From Sebastes aleutianus (taxonomy: Eukaryota > Chordata > Actinopteri > Perciformes > Sebastidae), in contig CAKAKS010000060.1 in the NCBI GenBank assembly GCA_916700875.1, forward strand, positions 9,652,334 to 9,716,333: DNA of 64,000 nt, written 5' to 3'. Numbering within the stretch: the first letter of the stretch is position 1; every line of letters begins with the position of its first letter. The translations under genes were made by a program, and so were the position numbers. Positions 38,078 to 50,000 of this stretch are shown in pieces. The notes under the pieces were generated by a model. The model was not told where the DNA came from. It ran no database searches and saw nothing but the letters and a program-made list of their open reading frames with translations.

Positions 38078-41000
38078 ATGAAGAGTGACAAGATGAAAAG
38101 ACCCCTGCTGAAGAGTGATGTGACGGTCCAGGTGGACAGAGAAGGAGTCAGACGGACGGTCAGAGGATTCCTGAACAAGTGAGTGTTCACAGGAGAGAGA
38201 TAACACCACAGCTGTTAGCCAGCAGGGAGCTATGCTAACCTTCTCTCTCAGTCTGCAGTCATTCAATCAGATCAAAACATGTTCACCTTCAGGTTCAAGC
38301 CACTCAATTTATAATCTATAATATTTATTAATAACTAATTTTTTTTGCAACTAATTATTTTCCTTTCTGATTATTTTCTCCTGTAATTGATTCAATTGTT
38401 GCTTTTGTATAATTTCAGAAAAAAAGCTGACACCATCATAATGTTTGTTTAGTCAACAATCCAAACCTCAAGATTATTACTAATACATTAACATTATTAA
38501 CATTATTAAACCTGGGGCCGGTTGTATAAACATAGTCTAAGACTAGTCCAATTAAGCTTGTCTGTTGTATAAATATTAAGAGACTTAGGTAAGAAAGTTA
38601 TAGTTTTGTTGCTATGGCAACAATCTGTTAGGTCAGTTAGCTAACTAGTTCAACTGTTTATCCATTACTCTTTTAGATTCTTGTACCATATTCTTGAATT
38701 GTTTCTGAATATCTTTAACAGTTCTAACGATTGTTGGATTCATGCTGTTTACCTTTTCTGTTATTTTCTCTCATACGTCGCCGTTGCATCTGCCATCTTT
38801 TGTCCTCTTTGAAGCTTTTAATTCACCCATAATGCATTGCAACTAGCCCCTGGAACCATTAAATGTTTTTACATGAAAAATTAATTCAACCATCACAATA
38901 GTTTCACATAAATTTTCTGTCAATCGACTAATTGATTAATGGACTAATTGATAAAAGGACTAATTGATTAATTGCCTGGAGTCTAATTTATAACAAAATA
39001 TCTGATTTTATTTTTCTTTTCATATGTTTTGTCTGCAAAAATCTGAATTTGTAAAGTAACTAAAGCTGTCAGATAAATGTAGTAAAGTGGAAGAAAGGCT
39101 CCAGTAAAGTAGTACTAGTGAGACTTTTGACTCTGGTTTCTAACCTCCATAATGATGTCATGTTTCCCTCCTCAGGTCAGGCGCTAACAGGCGCTGTGAC
39201 CTCTGCAGATGGAGGAAGGTCAAAGGTCACCTGTTGGAGGGGGGGCGGAGCCTGGTACGGAACCTGGCGCCGTTTGCTTTGGGGCTGCTGTTGGCAACTC
39301 TGTACGGACTCATAGCTCTTTTCCTGCAGAAACAGCCTCTGTGGTTGTGTGTCTACACCACGCTGACTTTGGCCGTCCTGGCAGCCTTCAGTATGGGACT
39401 GTTCGCTAGCGTTCGGGCCAACGTCATGGTGATGCTGCCTTCACTGTGCTCGGGTCAGTTTATCAGTCGCTGTCAGGTGATTTTCCTTCCTGTTCAGCAT
39501 CAAGGCCTATGGAAAGGAGGCTGGGTCACGCGTCATCAACGCGTCATATCTTTGGGGGTACAACACATGCGCAGTAAAATCTGGCCTGCACTCGCCGAAA
39601 TTGAGCCAATCGCAACGCACGACCGAAGCTTCAGTTACACTGCGCATGTGTCATACCCCATACCCTAATACCCATGTCTGCCCGTGACCCAGCCTCCTTT
39701 CCATAGGCCTTGTTCAGCATTACATTAAACCTCCACTGGGTGGGGCTTCAGATGGAGGCGTGGCCCTGCTCAGCTTATCACAGTCCCTCTTTCCTCTCTT
39801 GTGTTTCAGCTCGGGGCAGAAACGTCATCCTCTTAGTGTTTGTGTCGGTGCTGCTTTCTGGTCCAATCACCAATACCTTAGAAAACACGGAGCAAGCCGC
39901 CGCCAGTCTGCTGTGTGGCGCCGAGCTGGCAGCCAATCAAACACAGGAACTAATGGAGAGGGCAAATACGCCCCTTTTCGGTAAGACCCGCCCACCTCCA
40001 CCATCAATACTGCTGTTAATACTGTGAATACTACTGTTATTACTGCTGCTAATACTCTCTACGTAACAACTAATTTGTGATCGTCAGCTGTTGTTGTGTG
40101 TTTGCAGCCGCGTTGGACAGAATCTTGGACAGAAACTTCTGGCTATCTATTTCAACTCTTATCCATTACTTTTAGCTAATCTTTAGCTAACAATTTCAAC
40201 TCTTATCCGTTATTTTTAGCTAACTTTTAACTAACTATTTTAACTGTTATCCATTACTTTTAGCTAACTATTTCAACTGATTAGATGGAGCTGCTGTTGT
40301 GTGTTTGCAGCCGCGTTGGACAGAATCAGAGCGATCAGCAGTAACGCTCACGCTGTAGCTGGACGAGTTAAGAAATTCATCTACGCTCTGACTAGCAGCT
40401 TCCGCCATATTGGTGAGTGATGTTTGAAAGTGCTGAAGCTGCAGGTTTAATGTATGGAGCCCGGGTGCAGCCGTAGAGAGAAAAAATAAATAAATTGAGG
40501 CCACGATTTATTAATTTGAGGACACTATTTATTAATTAATGCGCACAAGATATAATTCATGGCCTCAATTTAATTTAATCGTTCCCATGTTTAGATTAAT
40601 TTGTGGGCACTAATGAAATCATTTTGGCAGTGCACAAGGTCAAGTTACGGAGCCCGAGAGTGGCCATAGAGATTTTGAAAATATCAGACACAGAGTGATG
40701 TGATACAGCCGTGACCTCTGACCTCTGACCCTGCAGCTCGCATTCTGAGAAACGTCCTCCACTTCCTGGTGGACATCGGGGACTTGTGTAACGACACACT
40801 AGGCTCTCCGTACAGGAAGTGCCGGGCGCTGTTCGCCGACGCCCGACACGACTGCAACAACCTGCTGGGAGAGTTCAGATTCATTTGTGAAATCGTGGAC
40901 GCCTTCCTGCCGCTCTGCAACCTCGCCCGCGGTGCGTTCACTTCCACTTCACTGACTTTATACATCATTAGTATAATGTTGTTTTTCAGGTAACAATTTA

Positions 41001-44000
41001 ATAAAAGTGTGTGTCTGTTTCAGCCACCGAGCTCTTCTGCGTCATCCCCTCCTACATCGCCAGCCAGCTGAGGAAACGTCTGGCAGCTCGTAAGTTCATT
41101 ATTTTTGTCTGTATTTAACCTTTATTGACAACCTTATTCCTGCCGCTGTCTTCCTTTAGCCACTATTGCAGCGTTTGAGCGACTGAGGCGGGAGTTTGAC
41201 TTCAACATCTCGGCCTCGGTGACCTATGACCTGGACACCAACAGCAGCCGCTCTCTGCATCAGGTGTCTCAGGACATCATGGCGGAAATTTCATCAGACC
41301 TACAGGTGTTTCAGAAGCTGATTGAACCACTGACATACGGCAGCCTCCTCCTGCTCGTCTGGTCCTACCTGAGGTCAGGAGTCACGCTTCAGTTAACTTC
41401 ATCTACATGCTTCAAATTACTTACTTCATCTACATACTTCAATTAACTTCATCTACATGCTTCAGTTTACCTTATTCACATTCTAAATTGTACTTCATCA
41501 ACATGTTTCAGTTTACTTCATCTACACGCTTCAGTTTACTTAATTTACTGTACACGCTTCAGTTTACTTCATTTACACGCTTTAGTTTACTTCCTCTACA
41601 TGCTTCAGTTTACTTAATTTACACATTTCAGTTTATGTCATCTATATGCTTCAGTTAACTTCATCCACACGCTTCAGTTTACTTCATCTACATGCTTCAT
41701 TTTATTTCATTCACAGGCTTCAGTCTACGTCATCTAAACGCTTCAGTTTACTACATCTACAAATGATGTTACATGCAAGTGTAAGCTTATCAACATACTA
41801 ACTGTGCTAATGTTACAATGCTAAAATTAGCAGCTAACATGCGACCATTAGCATGATTCAAGCTAAAATGCTAAATGTCAAATTCTAATCGTAAGCACTT
41901 CAAAGTCCTAACGTCAGTATGCTAATATGCTGAAATTCTAATTGTTAAAACACATTATGTTCGTATCCAGTAGTTAACATACAAGTTAACACGCTATCAT
42001 GTTAGCATTTTAACATTAGCATGTGTAGATTATTTGCTCTACAGGTGGTGAGGATCTACGAATAACAAAGTTGTCTCTTCATTCTATTGTTATTTTTTTT
42101 GTCTTTTCAGGGCGGTGTGGTACAAACGCCGGTATCTCCGTGAGCTCGACTTTGATAACGTCTACATCAGCGCTCAGTTCAAAAAGCTCGACGAACAGGT
42201 GACCTCCCAGGGCGGAGCCTCAGTCCTGCCAATCACACGCAAAGAGGCCAAGACCTACATCACACCACGTCAGTACAGCTGTGTGTGTGTGTGTGTGTGT
42301 GTGTGTTCAGAATATGGCTAAAAGTGGTTACTATGTCACTTTATTAAGTTTTAATATGTATTCAATTGTTCAATTGTTGTTTAATTGTTTTGAATTGAAG
42401 TGAGCTGAAGTGAACTGAAGTAGACTTAAGTTAACTGAAGTAGATTTAAGTGAACTGAAGTGAGCTGAAGTGAACTGAAGTAGATTAAAGTGTACTGAAG
42501 TGAGCTGAAGTGAATTGAAGTAGACTGAAGTGAACTGAAGTAGACTGAAGTGCACTGAAGTGAACTGAAGCGTCTGTCCTGCAGTGTCGTTTCACCTGAC
42601 GTCCAAGGAGCGACGGGCGGTCTTGGTGGGCGTGGTCTCGGTCTTCAGACACCTGGTGATGGGCGGTGTGCTGGTGGCGCTGGACTTCCTGGTATTCTGG
42701 ATGCTGGATCAGGTGCAGCAACAGGTGAAGGTTGACATCGTGGCCAGAGGTGAGGCAACGCCCCTGATATGAATATGGCAGTAAGTGTCAGTCAGAGCGG
42801 TGGTAAACATAGTAACACCTGTCCCATCAGCCCCAGTCACGGTGGCGGTGCGGGTGAACGGATCGGGCTGGGCCTCGGACATCTTCAGAGACGTCGTGGC
42901 TTCGTTTGACATCCTGCAACGAGGAAAAATCACTGTGATCAGCAGGAAGTGTCTGCCGGAGCCATCGGAGCCGGACTACTTCACATGTTTCATCCTGGGT
43001 GAGATCATACAGGATGTGACATCATAGCTGTGACATTATCAGGATACTGCACCATGACTCCGCTCCCCCTTCAGGTTAAAAAGGTGTTGGTGATGTCAGA
43101 GGTCACCTCCTTCTTCCTGCTGAGGAGCCTTAGAGCAAGGCATTAAACCTGCAGCTGGTGTTCTGATGCCTTTACTGGTTCCACTGGTGTTACTGGTCTT
43201 TACTGGTTCTGGTTCTTGTTGCAGGGTTCCTGTTGGGTCTGGCTCTGCTGGTCTCTCTGACCGGAGGATTCATGCAGCGCTGCAGACGACTTGCCTGTTC
43301 TTCATATCATCCAGAGAGAGAGCTGGTACACACACACACACACACACACACAGATATAAGATCCAAAACTGAGTTGATCATATAAATTCATCTTTAACGT
43401 CAGTTTGTTTGCTTCAGTGTTGGAGGAAGTATTCATATCCTTTACTACAGTAAAAGTACTACTACCACACTGTAAAATACTAAAGTAGTAGTTTGTGTTG
43501 GAGGAAGTATTCATATCCTTTACTACAGTAAAAGTACTACTACTGCACTGTGAAATACTACAGTAGTAGTTTGTGTTGGACGTCTGCTCAGCTTTTATTT
43601 TGGCATCTTTCACAAACCTGCTGCTTTTATTCTGGAGGGGTTTTGGAGGAACGCCGGAGACACAAAGATGATGTAATCTGATGCTTGACCTCTGACCTCA
43701 TCACACTGAAGATCAGGTGACATGTAGCGGGAGGAGAAGATTCTCACAGTAAAGGTGTGTTGTGAGACAGACAGACAGGTGAGGACTGTTATCAGACCTC
43801 CAGAGAAGAAGACCAGCAGTTGTGGGTGAAAAGTCAGTGAGCAAAGAGGCATGTGAAGAATCTGCAGAATGAAGCAGGAGGCAGGTCTGGACGGATCCAC
43901 CTGAGACCCACAAACACACTCACAAACAGGCAGACACTAAACTGCACAGTTCAGGACTCTCCAGGACCCTCCAGGACTCTCAGCAGTTCTCCATAATCCT

Positions 44001-47000
44001 TCATAAAGTCTGAATACAAAGTCCTTCTCAGGTTCTTAGTAACCACTTCACTCAGTTATTGTGAGAAATTATAGCATTACTAATAATCAGTAAACATTAT
44101 TATCATTTCATTGTTTGTTAAAAGTAGCACAACTAACAGACCTAACCATTAACCATTAACTTAATTACCATTAAGTGTTACAAATATCTGTCTATGTTAT
44201 ATCAGTAATGTTTATATTTGTTTTAGAAACAATTTCGTAAAGGTTTACAAATATCTTAATCATTAACAAATACTTACTTACTAACTATCAATTTACCATT
44301 TCTAAATGATGGTTATTATATATATTGTCTTTTTAAAGAGTGTGGAGCGGCTGCAGCATCACTGTCGCTCAGATTCCTTCACACAAAGACGTTTCAGGTT
44401 AAAGTGCTGCAGGCTGATCTCTGTTCAGGTTTCAGTCCATCAGTCAGCAGTCAGCCTGTTGTTACAACACGTCAGTTTATCTGTGCATCACTTGTTTACA
44501 GCTGTGAGCTGTAGAGGGCGTTGCTCAGAGGCTCCCGGGCAGCGGCAGGTTGTTATTCACAGGGTGAAAGACGAGAAGAGACAAACCTCGGCTGAATGTG
44601 TGAAGACAGAGAGTGAAACACAAAACTGACTGTTGTTGTTTTTGTTCATCAGGAGAGGATCCGGTTCCTCCGGCAGCAGATCCTGGATCAGAGGAGGGCG
44701 GTGGGGAAAGCCCTGAAGAGGTCTGCAGCCAGAAGCCGGGCTGACGGAGGAGGAAGGGGAGGAGGAAGTGGAGGAGGAGGAGGAGGAGGAGGAGAGAGTC
44801 GCCTCCAGACTCTCCTGCTGCGGTACAAACATTTCATCTGATTTCATCTTCCAGAGTCAGACTGAGTGATTAACATCAACATACCACTGGTGGAATGTAA
44901 CTAAGTACATGTACTCAAGTACTGCACTTTAGTACAAAATGAGGTACTTGTACTTTACTTGAGTATTTTAGACGGACAGAAACAGACTTTCTACTTCATT
45001 ACATTTATCTGACAGCTTTAGTTACTTTACAAACTCATATTTATATTAAAGCTAGAGTGAAGATACTGGTATCATAGTAAACTACAAAACCTAATGAATC
45101 CATTGGTACCAACCAGGTCATACTACTACGCTCCAAACTTACACAAAATTTTGGCGAGTAAAAACTGTCATGTCCATTTCCACGGGGGTCCCTTGACCTC
45201 TAACCTCCAGATACTGTATGTCAGGTGTGCACACACTTTTTCAGCATGCGAGCTACTTATAAAATGACAAAGTCAAAATGATCTACCTACTATAAAAATG
45301 CAAAACATATATTTATTTATAAATATATTGAGTATTCTTTATATGTACAATATATGTTGGTGTACCTTGCATAACTGCATGAACCCATATTGTACAATAT
45401 AACTCTGTACATTTTTTGTCATTACCTTACTCTGATGACTTGCACTGAATGGAATCAGCCAGGGATGCATAGTCCGGACAGTAGCTGCTGATAGCCAGCC
45501 TCAAGCACACTTCCAAATGATCATCAGTCAAGGTGGAACGGTATTTGGACTTAATAATCTTCATGTGGGAAAAGGCTGACTCGCATAAATAAGTGGAGCC
45601 GAATAATGCAGTCAAGGAGGTAGCACATTTCCTCATGTTGGGGTACTTTTCCTCTGTGAGTAAGTTCCAGAACTGTCCATGAGCCCTGGACTTAAGCTGA
45701 ATGTCAGCTTGTAGTGTCAAAATCTCATCCTCCACTCCAGATGAGTTCAGATGAAACAGTGTTGCAATTTTTGATGCAAGTGAATCAGCCTCAGCATCTT
45801 CCCGAAAAGGGTAGCACATGAATGTAGTGACTGGCTCCAGTAAAACAAAGTCTTGAAAGCGTCTGTCAAACTGCTCTGATAGGCTGACGTCTATTTTTTA
45901 ATTTTTAATTTTTTTTTTTTTTTTTTTTTTAATGCCATGCGATCTACCCACACTACCTTTGCGATCGACCGGTAGATCGCGATCGACGTATTGGGCACCC
46001 CTGCTGTATGTGAATGAAAATGGGTTCTATGGGTACCCACGAGTCTCCCCTTTACAGACATGCCCACTTTATGATAATCACATGCAGTTTGGGGCAAGTC
46101 ATAGTCAAGTCAGCACACTGACACACTGACAGCTGTTGTTGCCTGTTGGGCTGCAGTTTGCCATGTTATGATTTGAGCATGTCATTGTTTTGTGTTGTTA
46201 ATTGATTTCCAATAACAAATATATACATACATTTGCAAAAAGCAGCATATTTGCCCACTCCCATGTTGACAAGAGTATTAAATACTTGACAAAATTCCCT
46301 TTAAGGTGCATTTTGAATAGATAAAAAATGTGTGATTATAGACTGACAGATGAAGAGTTTATAAAATCTGAGGTTTTGTTAATACAAGTACAGCTGAAAC
46401 CATTAGTCTATTAATCAATTCGTTGATTGACAGAAAGTGAATGTTTGAGTAACAATCTGATGTTAAAGAAGTCAGGAATCAAAAATGTTTTCACTCGAAG
46501 TTCCTCTTTAAATAAAAATCTGTGTGTGTGTGTGTGTGTATGTATGTGTGTCTCAGGTTACCTGGAGGGGCTCTCCTGTCTCACCTGCTGGGCCTCGCAT
46601 CGGTTACCTGTCTGTCCTGCGGCGATGTGGTGAGACAGGGACTGGACAACACGGCGGCCTGTAAGGTCTCTCAGTGTCCAGGTAGAGACACATCACTGAA
46701 GGGGTTAACTGAAGGCGGTGGCCTATTGATTATAGATAATTATGATGTCATTATCTGACATGTAACCACGGCCCAATCAGGTACTTTAAGCATTTATATC
46801 TCCTGGATGAAGCTTTTATTGCGAAAGTCTCCTCTCTGACTCGGCTGAGAGCTGAACGTGTTGTGGTCGTAGAGAGAAGTTGGAGGGTTTTGCTCACTAC
46901 AGGAACAAAACTGTTAAATTTAACACAACATATCGTTATGTGTGGGCTCTCACATTTCACACATCTGGTAAGATCTAAAACATCTGTTAGTGTGGGCCAG

Positions 47001-50000
47001 ACTTACCATTAGAGACATATTTAGAGTTCACATCAACAGTGAGAAAATTAATGTAGAAGCTGCTCTGTCACCTGAGGAAGAGAGGAAAGAGTTAAAGTCA
47101 CACAAAGCATCAGATCAGTGTTGAACTTTTATTTAAGCAGCAGAGGAAATGTGTGCTGAGGGTGTGTCCTGCAGCTCTAACTTTTGTTGACTCAGCTGAA
47201 GTCAGACAGATAACAGACTGTAACTGTAGCTGAGCACTGACCTGAGGCCAGTTAACCCTTCAGTGTCTACTGCTGCTGCTACAGACTGATGTTTGTCTCC
47301 TTCAGTATAATGTTTAAGGTGGTCCTGGAGGGTCAGCATATAGACCCTTTTAGTGTGGACGTCATGATGACATCACAGTGTTAGCTGGAGGCTAAACAAA
47401 GGAAAGACTGGAGGCTAACACTAGCTGTGGACTAAAGTTACACATCTAAAATGTCATCTTTCTGTGTTGTTGGGTGCCAGAATCCAGATATCACATACAT
47501 TTGAGATGACAAACCGAGATTCGAGGCTCTAGCGAGCTACAATATCGGATAAATGTTTCAGAGATGGAGAGTAAATGTTGTTAATATTTAGCCTTCTGCT
47601 AACAGCAGCCGTGAGTCATTGGCTGCTGTTAGCAGAAGGCTAAACTATTAACAACCCTTTCTCTCCATCTCTGAAACGCTTCGCCGATATTGTACGACTC
47701 TCTTTTTAACTGACTTTACTGAAGGATAGTTAACTATAGACTTCAAAAGATTTATACGCCCTCAATTTATCTTTACAACGCTGCCGTTGGACACCAGCCC
47801 GCTGGTTTAGCTTGCTAATTCCGCCATGCTGTCATGAAACACAGAAAATGAGGTGAACAAAGTTGTCACTCATCTGGCGATAGCACTGTGCTTTCCTACA
47901 CTGTGACAAATACAAATTGTGTGATAATAAATTGGCATTTTATGAGGTTGTGTTGGCAAGAAATCAGGAGATGAAAGATGATGTTAACGCCTGAAGCTGA
48001 AGACTCGACAAAGCACCTTAAAACAGAAGAAATATCTGTGATAAACATTCAACTTCATTGTGCAACCTGACGAGTGTTTGAGGCCAGCTGGAGGTTTTTA
48101 TTCTGATTTGAAGTCCTGACATGAAGTCATTTTGTTCTACAGCTCCAATCTGTTCCACATTACACCGTTTCCTCCCCAAAGATCAGACACAATTATTCTG
48201 ACTGTATCTGCTTCACAGACGTACTGTTACTGGGCGTATGGATACACTGCTGCTCAACAAGAAATAGTTCCAAGGCGTAACTCCTTAATTTCTCTTCCAT
48301 GTGTACGGACGAGACAAACAGGATACGACGTGTTAATAAGATGTTTAAAATGTGTTCTAATGACTTGTTGTAACAGATATCTGTTGTTACTCGATCACTG
48401 AATGTGTTTTATCTGGTGTTTCTCACTTTAACGCCACAGAATGAATTCATTATGAGTCTGAAGTCTTTTCCTGAATGATGTGACACGTGAGGAATGATGA
48501 AGCTGCTCTATCAAACTCATATTTGAGTTAATATTCCACATCCTGTCCTCCACATGTTGTTCCAGCTCTCCTCTCACTGAAAGTGTCTTTTTTTTGGTTT
48601 TTTTACGAGCTGCTGTCTTGTTTTTGCAGGCGTGTACTGTCTGCCGTGTTTCCACAGTTTGGGAAACACGTGTGGCGTCTGCGCGCGACCTCTGACCTCC
48701 CAGGAAGACCGCGAGGAAGACAACGAGGAGGAGCTGTGAGTGTTTCTACAGCAGAGAGAGTTACAGTAGATCTGTTGCTGTAGTCTGTAGCCTGATCTCT
48801 AACTGATATCTTTAGACTCAATGAGGCCTCAATAACATTAAAGGGACTGTTTGTAAGAATCAAAAATGCTTGTTAACAGCGACACCTGTGGCCGGTAAGT
48901 CAACGAAAGTCAGCGTCGGACTCGCGCTTGCTCGCTCTAAATAGACATGAACGAGCATCGCTCAAAACAGTGAGGCGACACACGTCAGCTAAAACCACAA
49001 TATCACTCTATATTTCACCTGCTTGGCAGTAATGTTAGCTGACCAGACGAAAGTCTCTACATGAATCACTGCTGATCCTAGTGTTGGCTTTTCCTGCTTC
49101 AGCCTCCCGACCGCAGCCGGAGGGAGACACCGACACCCAGTCGGAGATGATAATGTTTCTTGCTGCTGAGCCGCGTCACTTCACAAGACACGGAAAACCT
49201 CTTCTGGTCTGGAGGAGCTGCAGCAGTTATTTCTGCATAAACGTTCACTGTACTTTCACTAGATATTCTCAGAGCTACAAAGTCTCCTGCAGTGTGTAGT
49301 GTGCGCGCATGCACGTGAGGTGGAGCGAGCTGAGTGAAGGCAAGCAGGCAGGCAGATGAGCAGAGTACAGCAGAGACTCCGGCCCTGGAGACCAAAGCTA
49401 CGGTCTCCCACGCGTACTACGACCGCCGCCAGCACTGTTTTGCAAGACGGGCTTCACTAGATAGAACTTTGCGGTTTTGGTGCTTCCGTGTAGTTTGTGT
49501 TGGAGTCTGAGTCTGAACAGCGTAGCCACACGCGAGCGTGCATATGCGAGCGTGCATATGCGAGCGCGCATGGGACACCTACCCGGGTGATTTATACGTG
49601 TAAGAAGTTACAAACAGTCCCTTTAAATAGTGCTGGAAAGTAACTAAGTGCATTTACTCAGGAACTGTACTTAAGTACAAATATATTTCTGTTTTAATTA
49701 GCTTCTTTATTTATTTATCTTTGCATTAATTCCTTTATTTATTTACTCTTCTGTTTAATCTTCCCTTTTTCCCTCTATTTATTTATGTATTTATTTTTAT
49801 TAATTCTTAAATTTAAATTGACACACATTGAGTGACAGCTCATTTGCATAATGAGGCAGAAATGCATAAAGAAATGTATATATAAAAGAATACAGGAAAA
49901 AATAAGTTTAGGGAAAAAAATAAGGGGTGAAATGCAAAGGTAAAATCGTGCATAAATAAATACATAAATAAATACACACATTTAAAAATAAATACAAATA

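Larger units (their letters stand above)
44885..46347. mobile_element. Family D plus family A repeats, interrupted by a hAT insertion
   Basis: Family D (44885-45045) is followed by family A sequence from about 45050, which resumes at 46004 after the hAT element and ends near 46347. All lies in dcst2 intron 12. Confidence 0.75.
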
